Shown piece by piece: positions 1 through 5,446 of a stretch of DNA of 6,468 nucleotides; the first letter of the stretch is position 1; each line of letters begins with the position of its first letter. Location: assembly GCA_012964265.1 (NCBI GenBank), contig DTUH01000298.1:1-6468 (forward strand), written 5' to 3'. The notes beneath the pieces are model-generated. The model did no database searches and had not been told where the DNA came from. It saw only the letters and a list, made by a program, of their open reading frames with translations. The translations under genes were made by a program, and so were the position numbers. Source of the DNA: Candidatus Lambdaproteobacteria bacterium (GTDB lineage: Bacteria > SAR324 > NAC60-12).

Positions 1-52
1 CCTGCGAATCACGGGATCAAAACCCGATGCCTTACCACTTGGCTACGCCCCA
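1..52 (-). tRNA. tRNA-Gln(UUG), 3' part missing at window edge
   Basis: Read on the minus strand, the sequence begins TGGGGCG (acceptor 5' strand, 52-46). It continues through a D-arm containing AAGTGGTAAGG and an anticodon arm with GGG (25-23), the loop TTTTGAT (22-16) and CCC (15-13). The anticodon is TTG at 20-18, which decodes CAA (Gln). The U-initiated acceptor end and the loop match the usual bacterial tRNA-Gln pattern. The variable region runs into the left window edge, so the T-arm and the acceptor 3' strand lie outside. The outermost anticodon-stem pair (27/11) is a U-U mismatch, which is minor. Identity is confident; completeness cannot be judged. Confidence 0.93.
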
Positions 53-77
53 AAACAACCAGTAATCAAGGCTTTTT

Positions 78-105
78 ATTCTATCTCGACAGTCAAAAAA
101 TGCAA
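78..105 (-). promoter_or_regulatory. possible sigma-70 promoter for tRNA-Gln
   Basis: On the minus strand there is a good -10 box, TAGAAT (83-78), 16 nt after TTGCAT (105-100), which matches the -35 only in TTG. Transcription would start near 71, about 19 nt before the tRNA 5' end at 52. The site lies just downstream of the ccmB stop, so the tRNA could have its own promoter instead of depending on ccmB read-through. The weak -35 limits confidence. Confidence 0.4.
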
Positions 106-124
106 GTGATATTATGTGTAAAAG

Positions 125-802
125 TTATTCTTCAACTACAAACTCAAAGCCCAGTAAAGAGAGCGTAAACAGGACTACGTCAAAACCAAGCAGCAATTTC
201 CACCATGACCATACCTCTTCTGGATGAGATCCAAAAAAAAGGAAATCCGTGAGACGAACTACACACAAAAGACTGGGAATCATCAGTGGAAAAATCAGAA
301 TTGGAAGCAGCATTTCTTTTCCACGTACGGTAGCTGTCATTGCCGTCAGCAATGTTCCTAATGAACTGAATCCAACTGTTCCAAAAAATAAAACCAGAAA
401 CAACTCAAGCCAGTTTCCGACCTCAATCTTAAAAAGAAACAAGCTCAATGGCATAAACAGCAGCTGAGTAACCAGCAGAAACAAGGTGTTAGCCAGCATT
501 TTACCTAAAAACAACACACTGCGATCCACCGGTGCAGTCAATAAGCCACCCATGCAACCAGTTTCCATTTCCTGCACGAAAGACTTCCCAAGGCCAAGTA
601 CTCCACTCATCAGGAAAATTATCCAGATGATTCCCGGAAATGCCGTCAGGAACAATTTTGGGTCCTCACCAAGAGCAAATTGAAAAACCAGTAATGTCAG
701 AATTGCGAATAACAGCATGGACAGCAAGTTATCCTTGCGCCGTAAATCAATCAGCACATCTTTCCAGACTAAAATTAAGGTATGCCGGAAAAACAATCGC
801 AT
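125..802 (-). CDS. ccmB: CcmB, heme/cytochrome c maturation ABC transporter membrane subunit
   Basis: A 225-residue integral membrane protein of normal CcmB length. CcmB works with the ATPase CcmA and with CcmC in the inner membrane to load heme onto the chaperone CcmE for c-type cytochrome maturation. Visible support: a short cytoplasmic start with a WKDVLIDLRRKDNLLSM segment (about 13-29), typical of CcmB just before the first helix; then about six hydrophobic segments (about 28-44, 53-72, 98-126, 130-155, 163-183, 198-220); and a polar loop with ETGCMGGLLTAPVDR (about 80-94). The ATG at 802 has no clear Shine-Dalgarno sequence (TTTCCTCA precedes it), but no better start is apparent. It follows the FmdB-family gene by 38 nt on the same strand and may be cotranscribed with it. 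Neither ccmA nor ccmC flanks it here, which is unusual. Family assignment rests on sequence pattern only. Confidence 0.85.
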   Translation of the reverse strand: MRLFFRHTLILVWKDVLIDLRRKDNLLSMLLFAILTLLVFQFALGEDPKLFLTAFPGIIWIIFLMSGVLGLGKSFVQEMETGCMGGLLTAPVDRSVLFLGKMLANTLFLLVTQLLFMPLSLFLFKIEVGNWLELFLVLFFGTVGFSSLGTLLTAMTATVRGKEMLLPILIFPLMIPSLLCVVRLTDFLFFGSHPEEVWSWWKLLLGFDVVLFTLSLLGFEFVVEE

Positions 803-840
803 TGAGGAAATTACGCTAGAGGAAGCAGTAGACTTTTGAT

Positions 841-1197
841 TCAGGCAGCTTTTTCTTTGCTTGAAGTTTTGGAAATCTTATTCGAATTTGATTCTTTCTT
901 TTCCGAGATACTAGGCTTTTCAGAAGCAGAGGATTTCTCAGAAGAAGAAGTTTCCTTATTTTTTGTAGAACTTTTATCTATTTCAGATTTTTCTGTTTTT
1001 TCAGTTTCAGAGTTTTTGCTTGAATATCCATCTTTGTACCAGCCACCACCTTTAAGGTGGAATGAGCTCATCGAAACTTGGCGTTCGGCACTGTATTTAC
1101 CACAATCAGGACATTCTTCAAGTGAAGGATCACTGAATTTTTGTACTTCTTCAAATTCGTACTCACAACTTTTACAGAGGTATTCATAGATTGGCAT
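841..1197 (-). CDS. FmdB-family zinc-ribbon protein with a Ser/Lys/Glu-rich tail
   Basis: A 118-residue protein starting MPIYEYLC, the hallmark of the FmdB/CxxC_CxxC_SSSS family of putative regulators. Four cysteines form a zinc ribbon as two CxxC pairs: C8-K-S-C11 and C29-P-D-C32. The motif FHLKGGGWYKDGYS (about 46-59), also typical of the family, follows the ribbon. The rest (about 60-118) is low-complexity, dominated by S, K, E and T, and is presumably disordered. Many family members carry such tails of variable length and sequence. The molecular function of the family is not well established; a regulatory or metal-binding role is inferred from the ribbon and from the naming of FmdB in methylotrophs. 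A purine-rich AGAAAGAGA stretch lies about 6 nt before the ATG at 1197. A consensus promoter lies upstream, and ccmB lies 38 nt downstream. Confidence 0.88.
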   Translation of the reverse strand: MPIYEYLCKSCEYEFEEVQKFSDPSLEECPDCGKYSAERQVSMSSFHLKGGGWYKDGYSSKNSETEKTEKSEIDKSSTKNKETSSSEKSSASEKPSISEKKESNSNKISKTSSKEKAA

Positions 1198-1244
1198 ATT
1201 TTTCTCTTTCTGCTACAATCAAAAAATTAACTAAAGCGGAAAGT

Positions 1245-1273
1245 ATTATACAAATAATATTAATATTTGTCAA
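1245..1273 (-). promoter_or_regulatory. perfect-consensus sigma-70 promoter for the FmdB-family gene
   Basis: On the minus strand, TTGACA (1273-1268) is followed by exactly 17 nt and then TATAAT (1250-1245). All 12 consensus bases match and the spacing is optimal. Transcription would start near 1238, leaving a leader of about 40 nt before the ATG at 1197. The spacer is almost entirely A/T. It contains an inverted repeat (ACAAATA/TATTTGT) that could be a repressor operator. The same region is the upstream sequence of the divergent lptB gene. Confidence 0.85.
1250..1270. repeat. inverted repeat inside the fmdB promoter
   Basis: ACAAATA (1250-1256) and TATTTGT (1264-1270) are perfect 7-bp arms around a 7-nt centre. 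The repeat spans the -35/-10 spacer of the fmdB promoter and lies 28 nt before the lptB start. Its placement suits an operator controlling one or both divergent genes. The region is nearly pure A/T, so chance is a real alternative. Confidence 0.35.
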
Positions 1274-1297
1274 TATAGAGTTGCTTGAGGACTCGGT

Positions 1298-2026
1298 TTG
1301 AGTGCAAGGAAATTAGAGGCTACTAATCTGAAAAAATCTTATCAGGGCAGAAATGCGGTTAAAGGTATCTCACTCGAAGTTGCTCAGGGTCAAGTTGTTG
1401 GTCTGCTTGGTCCAAATGGTGCGGGAAAAACCACCACTTTTTATATGATAGTTGGTGTACAGCGTCCTGACGAAGGAACTATTTTTTTGGACGGACATGA
1501 TATCACTAGTTATCCCATGCACCAACGTGCTAAAGCAGGTCTTGGTTACCTCTCTCAAGAACGATCCATTTTCCGAAAACTAACTGTTGAGGAAAACTTG
1601 AATGCAGTTTTGGAAATGCTTCCGTTGAGTCAAACTGAAAAACAGGAACGTCTCGACTCACTGCTGAATGAACTTGGAATACAGCACGTTAGAAAAATAA
1701 AAGGATATGCACTTTCCGGAGGAGAAAGTCGCCGTGCGGAAATAGCTCGTGCACTGGTACTTGAGCCGGCAATTATGTTGCTGGACGAACCATTTGCAGG
1801 TGTGGATCCAATTGCGGTAGCAGATATTCAAACAATCATCCGCCAACTTGCACAACGCAACATTGGAGTATTAATCACAGACCATAATGTCAGAGAAACA
1901 TTCGGCATTATCGATTACGGATATATTATGAACGAAGGTGAATTGCTGATTGGAGGAACTCCAGATGAATTGGTCGAAAATGATCAGGCCCGAAAAGTTT
2001 ACCTCGGCATGTCTTTCTCGATGTAG
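1298..2026 (+). CDS. lptB: LptB, ATPase of the LPS transport complex LptB2FGC
   Basis: A 242-residue cytoplasmic ABC ATPase, the usual size for LptB. It powers extraction of lipopolysaccharide from the inner membrane through LptFG to the LptC-A-D bridge. Visible motifs: Walker A GPNGAGKTT (38-46), Q-loop YLSQERSIFRKLTVEEN (84-100, diagnostic of LptB rather than a generic ABC protein), signature LSGGE (139-143), Walker B IMLLDEP (159-165), D-loop AGVD (167-170) and switch histidine H196 in ITDHNVRET. The start is TTG at 1298, supported by GAGG at 1287-1290 with 7-nt spacing; the protein then begins MSARKLEATNLKKSYQ. The first gene of the plus-strand cluster, it is followed by rpoN after 118 nt in the classic lptB-rpoN order. 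lptA, lptC and kds genes are absent on the left, where the divergent fmdB gene lies instead. Confidence 0.96.
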   Translation: MSARKLEATNLKKSYQGRNAVKGISLEVAQGQVVGLLGPNGAGKTTTFYMIVGVQRPDEGTIFLDGHDITSYPMHQRAKAGLGYLSQERSIFRKLTVEENLNAVLEMLPLSQTEKQERLDSLLNELGIQHVRKIKGYALSGGESRRAEIARALVLEPAIMLLDEPFAGVDPIAVADIQTIIRQLAQRNIGVLITDHNVRETFGIIDYGYIMNEGELLIGGTPDELVENDQARKVYLGMSFSM

Positions 2027-2144
2027 GTTTGACTTTTACGCCAATATGGAGCGAAACTATTAACATGAAAATTTAAATCATTTCTAAATAGTATCTATTG
2101 AAAATAATTGTCTCAAACGTAATTAAGTAGGATAGCGAGGATTC
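2027..2144 (+). other. lptB-rpoN intergenic spacer
   Basis: This 118-nt A/T-rich spacer has no ORF of note and no convincing terminator hairpin. A TTGAAA at 2098-2103 has no good -10 box at the expected spacing. rpoN may therefore be read from lptB or from a weak promoter here. A GAGG at 2137-2140 provides the rpoN ribosome-binding site. Confidence 0.5.
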
Positions 2145-3839
2145 ATGGCAATGCAGATGAAAATGCAAATGAAGATGAGCCAGCAGCTGATCATGACCCC
2201 TCAGTTGCAGCAAGCTATCAAACTTTTGCAATTGTCTCGAGCAGAACTGGAGGAGTTAATCGAACAAACTCTAATCGAAAATCCAGTTCTTGAGGAAGGC
2301 ATAGATATGGACACTTTCCCAAACAAAACTGAAGATAGTCAGGAGATAACAGAAACTGCGGAAAGTCCGGAAGTAGTGACCGATACGGAAGATTTCGAAA
2401 CTGCCCGTGAAACCGAACAGGAAAATAAAGAGCAGGATGAAATTGACTGGCAGCAATATATAGAACAAGTAGAACAGTTTGGAGGTTACCAGGAGCGACG
2501 GTATAACGTTGCTTCAGATGATGAGGAAAGTCCCTCAATCGAGGCCACCGCAGCACAGACCGAATCGTTGGCAGATCACTTGGTCTGGCAGTTAGACATG
2601 CAGGAACTTTCTCCACTCGAATATAAAACTGGTGCGTATTTAATCGGCAATATTGATGATGATGGTTTTCTTGTAACAAGTATCCGAGAACTTTTGGAAT
2701 CGCAGCGGGATTTATATGATCAAATTATCGCAAAACATAAAAACGGAGAGTTGCCTGAGCTTCCTGAAATTGATCCGAATTTGTTTGACCTGAGGTTTAA
2801 GTCCGGGAAAAAGACGCAGAAGAAAAAAACCAAGAAAGAAGAATATACTGACTTTGATGAATACGAACCAATTCCCGAAGAGGAACCAAAAAAACCAGAA
2901 GTGTTATCCGCCGCCGGGGCATTCGTTGAGTATGTTTTGGGAATAGTACAACAATTTACTCCAAATGGAGTAGGAGCCAGAAGCTTACAGGAGTGCCTCT
3001 TGATCCAGCTGGACATTTTGGGTGAAAGTGAAAGCTTGTGTACACGCATTGTCAAACAGGACATGCCGCTGCTGGAAACGAAGGATCTTAAAAAAATCGC
3101 GCGTCGTCAAAAACAGGATATTGAACAAGTTATAGAGTCTTATCGGCTAATCATGTCACTTGAGCCAAAACCAGGTAGAGAGTTTATCTCAAATCCCTCA
3201 CATCATTACATAATTCCGGATGTCTATATTTACCAAAAGGACGAAGAATATAAAGTCGCGCTAAACTCAGCGGGCATGCCACGTCTAAGAATCAGCAGTT
3301 ATTATAAAGATTTGAGTAACACTCTGGAAGACGACGGTAGTCTCACAAAAGACTATATTTTAGAAAAAGTCAAAGCAGGTCAATGGCTGCTTAAAAGCAT
3401 CGAGCAAAGACAAAAAACTATTTACCGTGTGACAAAAAGCATTCTGCGCTTTCAAAAAAAATTCTTCCAGCACGGTATCCACTTTTTGCGCCCTCTTGTA
3501 CTAAAGGATGTTGCTGAAGATATTGACGTACATGAGTCAACCGTGAGCCGAATCACCACCAACAAATATGTACATACCCCTCAAGGAATTTTTGAATTAA
3601 AATATTTCTTCACGAGTGGTATTGATCAAGGTAGGGGAGAGGCTGTTTCTTCGAAACTCATAAAAGATATGATTCTGCAGATGGTGCAAAAAGAAAACTT
3701 GAAATCACCCTACACAGACTTACAAATCGCAGATATTCTTGTGCGGCAAAGTGGAATTAAAGTCGCGCGTAGAACTGTTGCAAAATACCGTGAAGCTCTC
3801 AATATCCTGCCATCAAACAAACGTAAACAACTTTTCTAA
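2145..3839 (+). CDS. rpoN: RNA polymerase sigma-54 factor (RpoN), with internal charged insertion
   Basis: Alternative sigma factor that directs RNA polymerase to GG/GC (-24/-12) promoters and needs AAA+ activators to open them. At 564 residues it is much longer than E. coli RpoN (about 477). Region I is the Gln/Leu-rich activator-contact segment SQQLIMTPQLQQAIKLLQLS (12-31). Region II is long and acidic (about 50-135). The core-binding region starts near LADHLVWQLDMQEL and includes IDDDGF. A charged insertion then occurs (about 190-255, including KKTQKKKTKK) before the resumed core FTPNGVGARSLQECLLIQL (271-289). The helix-turn-helix DVAEDIDVHESTVSRITTNK lies at 455-474 and the RpoN box ARRTVAKYRE at 541-550. 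All key regions are intact, so the protein is probably functional. The start is uncertain, because ATG occurs every second codon from 2145. GAGG at 2137-2140 is 4 nt from the first ATG and 10 nt from the second. pspA follows after 22 nt. Confidence 0.97.
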   Translation: MAMQMKMQMKMSQQLIMTPQLQQAIKLLQLSRAELEELIEQTLIENPVLEEGIDMDTFPNKTEDSQEITETAESPEVVTDTEDFETARETEQENKEQDEIDWQQYIEQVEQFGGYQERRYNVASDDEESPSIEATAAQTESLADHLVWQLDMQELSPLEYKTGAYLIGNIDDDGFLVTSIRELLESQRDLYDQIIAKHKNGELPELPEIDPNLFDLRFKSGKKTQKKKTKKEEYTDFDEYEPIPEEEPKKPEVLSAAGAFVEYVLGIVQQFTPNGVGARSLQECLLIQLDILGESESLCTRIVKQDMPLLETKDLKKIARRQKQDIEQVIESYRLIMSLEPKPGREFISNPSHHYIIPDVYIYQKDEEYKVALNSAGMPRLRISSYYKDLSNTLEDDGSLTKDYILEKVKAGQWLLKSIEQRQKTIYRVTKSILRFQKKFFQHGIHFLRPLVLKDVAEDIDVHESTVSRITTNKYVHTPQGIFELKYFFTSGIDQGRGEAVSSKLIKDMILQMVQKENLKSPYTDLQIADILVRQSGIKVARRTVAKYREALNILPSNKRKQLF

Positions 3840-3861
3840 TAACCTTCATTTCGTAAATTAT

Positions 3862-4572
3862 ATGGGAATCCTTTTGCGACTTTTCAATCTATTTCGCTCA
3901 AATGCCAGTGACTTGCTGGACAGGGCTGAAGATCCGGAAAAAATGCTTCAACAAATGCTCTCCGATTTGGAGATTCAAAAACGTAAAGCAAAACAGCAAA
4001 TGACTGAGGCTTTAGCCTTACAAAAAGGTCTGGAACGTGATACAGAAAAAGAGCATAAAGAGGCAGAAAAATGGGAACAAAAGGCCATCCTGGCAGTGCA
4101 AAATGAAAAAGATGATTTAGCTAAGGAAGCACTGACGCGTAAAAATGAATATCTTCGAAGTGCTGCAGATTTTGAAAAACAACTGGAAATGCACCAGAAC
4201 AATGCTGAAGCCCTAAGGAGCAGTTACCAGACTATGGAAGATAAAATTGATGAGATTAAACGTAAAAAAGGAATCTTATCCGCAAAGCAAAAACAGGCAG
4301 AAGCTCAGGAAAAAATATATCAAACTATGGAAGGACTTGGAGACACTTCCGGCACAATGGAAACCATTGAGAGAATGGAAGAAAAGGTGGAAAAAATGCA
4401 GGCCAGAGCAGAGGCTTATCAGGAAATCGGCCTGGAATCTGGTAAGGATAGTTTAGAAAGTAAATTTGAGGAGTTGGAACATAACTCAGTTGACATGGAC
4501 ATGGAATTACTTGAATTGAAAAAAAGGGCTGCGTTACCGGCACCTGATGAAGAAACTGAAAAAAAACAATAA
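3862..4572 (+). CDS. pspA: PspA/IM30-family membrane-stress protein
   Basis: A 236-residue protein of the ESCRT-III-like PspA/Vipp1 family, which binds stressed inner membrane, oligomerises and helps hold the proton-motive force. It begins MGILLRLFNLFRSNASDLLD, the amphipathic membrane-binding helix followed by the conserved DRAEDPEKMLQQ (20-31). The rest is almost entirely charged coiled coil (about 25-150 and 155-222) with a short acidic/Lys tail. Length is close to the family norm. The frame is open back to 3739, inside rpoN, but the family N-terminus is at the ATG at 3862, so that start is chosen even though no Shine-Dalgarno is visible. The gene starts 22 nt after the rpoN stop and is probably cotranscribed or translationally coupled. 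pspF, pspB and pspC are not present in the window. In enterobacteria psp genes are sigma-54-dependent, so the neighbourhood is suggestive. Confidence 0.93.
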   Translation: MGILLRLFNLFRSNASDLLDRAEDPEKMLQQMLSDLEIQKRKAKQQMTEALALQKGLERDTEKEHKEAEKWEQKAILAVQNEKDDLAKEALTRKNEYLRSAADFEKQLEMHQNNAEALRSSYQTMEDKIDEIKRKKGILSAKQKQAEAQEKIYQTMEGLGDTSGTMETIERMEEKVEKMQARAEAYQEIGLESGKDSLESKFEELEHNSVDMDMELLELKKRAALPAPDEETEKKQ

Positions 4573-4578
4573 AATAGC

Positions 4579-4607
4579 TTGCCTTTGTGTAATTTATATA
4601 TCATAAT
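4579..4607 (+). promoter_or_regulatory. sigma-70 promoter for rpsU
   Basis: TTGCCT (4579-4584; 4 of 6 matches to the -35) is followed by 17 nt and CATAAT (4602-4607; 5 of 6 matches to the -10). Transcription would start near 4614, leaving a leader of about 47 nt before the rpsU ATG. The site lies immediately after the pspA stop, in a short A/T-rich gap. Optimal spacing and position make this credible. Confidence 0.65.
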
Positions 4608-4614
4608 AACAAGT

Positions 4615-4629
4615 TTTGATCAGATCAAA
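4615..4629. repeat. inverted repeat in the rpsU leader
   Basis: TTTGATC (4615-4621) and GATCAAA (4623-4629) are perfect 7-bp arms around a single A. The site sits at the predicted rpsU transcription start and ends 31 nt before the start codon. It could be a repressor operator or a small hairpin in the 5' leader. There is no T-run after it, so it is unlikely to be a terminator for pspA. Confidence 0.45.
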
Positions 4630-4660
4630 TTATAATTGTTTAACATTTAACAGGTAATTC

Positions 4661-4879
4661 ATGCCAATCAAAGTGGAAGTTCGCGACGGAAACGTCGGCA
4701 GATCAATGATGCAACTTAAACGCACCTTGATCAGAGAGGGACTTTTTAAAGAAATCAAGAAACGTAAATTTCACTGCAAACCATCTTTAGCAAAACGTCT
4801 TAAGCGTGAGGCCGCAGCAAAACAGCGCAACAAAGATCTCAAGCGTGAAATCCGTGCGGCACTTAAAGCCGATTTCTAA
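4661..4879 (+). CDS. rpsU: 30S ribosomal protein bS21
   Basis: A 72-residue, strongly basic protein matching bS21, a small-subunit protein near the 16S rRNA 3' end that aids initiation on mRNAs. The start MPIKVEVRDGN, the block AMRQLKR-like MMQLKRTLIREGLF (about 16-29) and the Lys/Arg-rich helices (about 33-66) fit the family along its whole length. AGG at 4652-4654 lies 6 nt before the ATG. It has its own predicted promoter. In many proteobacteria rpsU is followed by dnaG and rpoD; here it is the last gene of the plus-strand cluster and faces a convergent gene. Confidence 0.95.
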   Translation: MPIKVEVRDGNVGRSMMQLKRTLIREGLFKEIKKRKFHCKPSLAKRLKREAAAKQRNKDLKREIRAALKADF

Positions 4880-5069
4880 GATTTTTACTACAAAAGTAAA
4901 AAGACAAGTTTACCGGGAAAAACCGTCCAGCCTTTTTTATTCTTGCTATCAAATTACACAAAATAGCTGCAGATTGTCAGATTGAGAGCAACCCGCTGGT
5001 TTTTTTGAGAAACTGAGTTATATACTGTTCCAGTAGTGTTTGGCAGGAAAACAGTTTATTGAGTGACAA
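4880..5069. other. convergent intergenic region with weak hairpins
   Basis: No gene is visible in this 190-nt stretch between rpsU (plus) and the selenoprotein gene (minus). Several weak inverted repeats occur. One is TTTTTACT/AGTAAAAA (4882-4889/4895-4902). Another is AACC/GGTT (4990-4993/4998-5001), followed by a T run on the plus strand and the best terminator candidate for rpsU. The third is ACTGTTCC/GGAAAACAGT (5024-5031/5046-5055, two-base bulge), just after the stop of the minus-strand gene. None is a strong GC-rich Rho-independent terminator, so these are only candidate transcript ends. Confidence 0.3.
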
Positions 5070-5288
5070 TCAGTTCAGGATTATCTTGGTTATTTCACCG
5101 GATTCAGGAAACCTTGCCAGTTTTTTCTTGGAAAATATTTTTTTCCCATCCACAACTACTTCAAAATCACCTCTTTCGCCTGAATGAAGTTCGGCTTCAA
5201 CCTCGAAAGATTCTTTTAATTCCGCAGCCAAACTGACCGCGCTCGGTTCGTAGTTTCAGACAACACAATAATAAATCTTAATCTGCAT
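5070..5288 (-). CDS. SelW/Rdx-family selenoprotein (in-frame UGA = Sec)
   Basis: Reading from ATG 5288 through one in-frame TGA (5258-5256) to the TGA at 5072-5070 gives a 72-residue protein with no frameshift. It starts MQIKIYYCVVUNYEPSAVSL (U = the UGA). Its later parts fit the Rdx (SelW/SelT/SelH) thioredoxin-like family: a helix (AAELKESFEVEAEL), the strand pair GERGDFEVVVDGKKIFSKK (38-56), then LARFPESGEITKIIL. The UGA is residue 11, forming C8-V-V-U11, exactly the CxxU redox site where other members have CxxC or CxxU. The family carries out thiol redox chemistry; the bacterial substrate is not established. AGAG at 5298-5295 is 6 nt from ATG 5288 but touches ATG 5294, so 5288 is preferred (the alternative adds MK). 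The alternative reading is a Cys codon mutated to a stop. A SECIS-like hairpin and the exact position argue for selenocysteine. It is the last minus-strand gene, 158 nt after the FtsK-like gene. Confidence 0.85.
5222..5258 (-). promoter_or_regulatory. candidate bacterial SECIS element within the SelW-like gene
   Basis: Bacterial SECIS hairpins lie in the coding region right after the Sec UGA and present a G-containing apical loop to SelB. Here the minus strand can form CCG-AGC (5246-5241) paired with GCT-(G)-CGG (5228-5222), with a 12-nt loop GCGGTCAGTTTG. The loop carries GGUC 17 nt after the UGA. A competing fold uses AAACT/AGTTT (5256-5252/5234-5230) plus ACCG/CGGT (5247-5244/5239-5236) with an AGCG loop. 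Either fold is plausible by eye; thermodynamic folding was not done. Confidence 0.6.
5256..5258 (-). other. putative selenocysteine codon (UGA)
   Basis: TGA in frame at codon 11 of the SelW-like gene, three codons after Cys8. Coding similarity to the Rdx family continues directly for 61 residues after it, and the frame then ends at a second TGA where the family normally ends. The two TGAs must therefore be read differently, which requires a local recoding signal. Confidence 0.8.
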
Positions 5289-5322
5289 TTTCATCTCTGT
5301 TGTTCAATGAATTTTATCTTTT

Positions 5323-5347
5323 AACTGTACAATGAATTGTGACAGTT
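5323..5347. repeat. 11-bp inverted repeat upstream of the SelW-like gene
   Basis: AACTGTACAAT (5323-5333), a 2-nt centre, then ATTGT-(G)-ACAGTT (5336-5347) gives 11 base pairs with one bulged G. It lies in the 158-nt noncoding gap between the FtsK-like gene and the SelW-like gene, about 35 nt upstream of the latter's start. It is not followed by a T-run on either strand, so an operator or leader hairpin is more likely than a terminator. On the minus strand it lies between TTGAAA and an A/T-rich TAAAAGATAAAAT, but the spacing (22 nt) is poor for a promoter. Nothing else is evident in the gap. Confidence 0.5.
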
Positions 5348-5446
5348 TCAAAGTTCTGGATAAAGAGTGACTTGCTTACACGAAAAAATCAAGATCTGGA
5401 CGATCAAATAATAACTGGGTGATTTATTTTTCTTCCGCAGTAAGTT

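Noticed and set aside
836..1189. 117-codon plus-strand ORF opposite the FmdB-family gene
   Set aside because: It is antisense to a recognisable zinc-ribbon gene; its Ser/Glu/Phe-rich product reflects the low-complexity tail on the other strand.
2218..2679. 153-codon minus-strand ORF opposite rpoN
   Set aside because: It lies antisense to the conserved start of RpoN, has no recognisable domain and no ribosome-binding site, and is a shadow frame.
3752..3766. Possible sigma-54 promoter (TGG-N10-spaced GC) about 96 nt upstream of pspA
   Set aside because: It has the GG/GC spacing but lacks much of the -24/-12 consensus and lies within codons for the conserved region just before the RpoN box. 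The match is likely coincidental.
3739..3861. 41-codon upstream extension of pspA overlapping the end of rpoN
   Set aside because: The extension is rpoN read in another frame; the PspA family N-terminus (MGILLRLFNLF) begins at 3862.
4882..4902. Hairpin after rpsU as a Rho-independent terminator
   Set aside because: The stem is nearly all A/T and no T-run follows on either strand, so it is kept only as a weak candidate in the convergent region.
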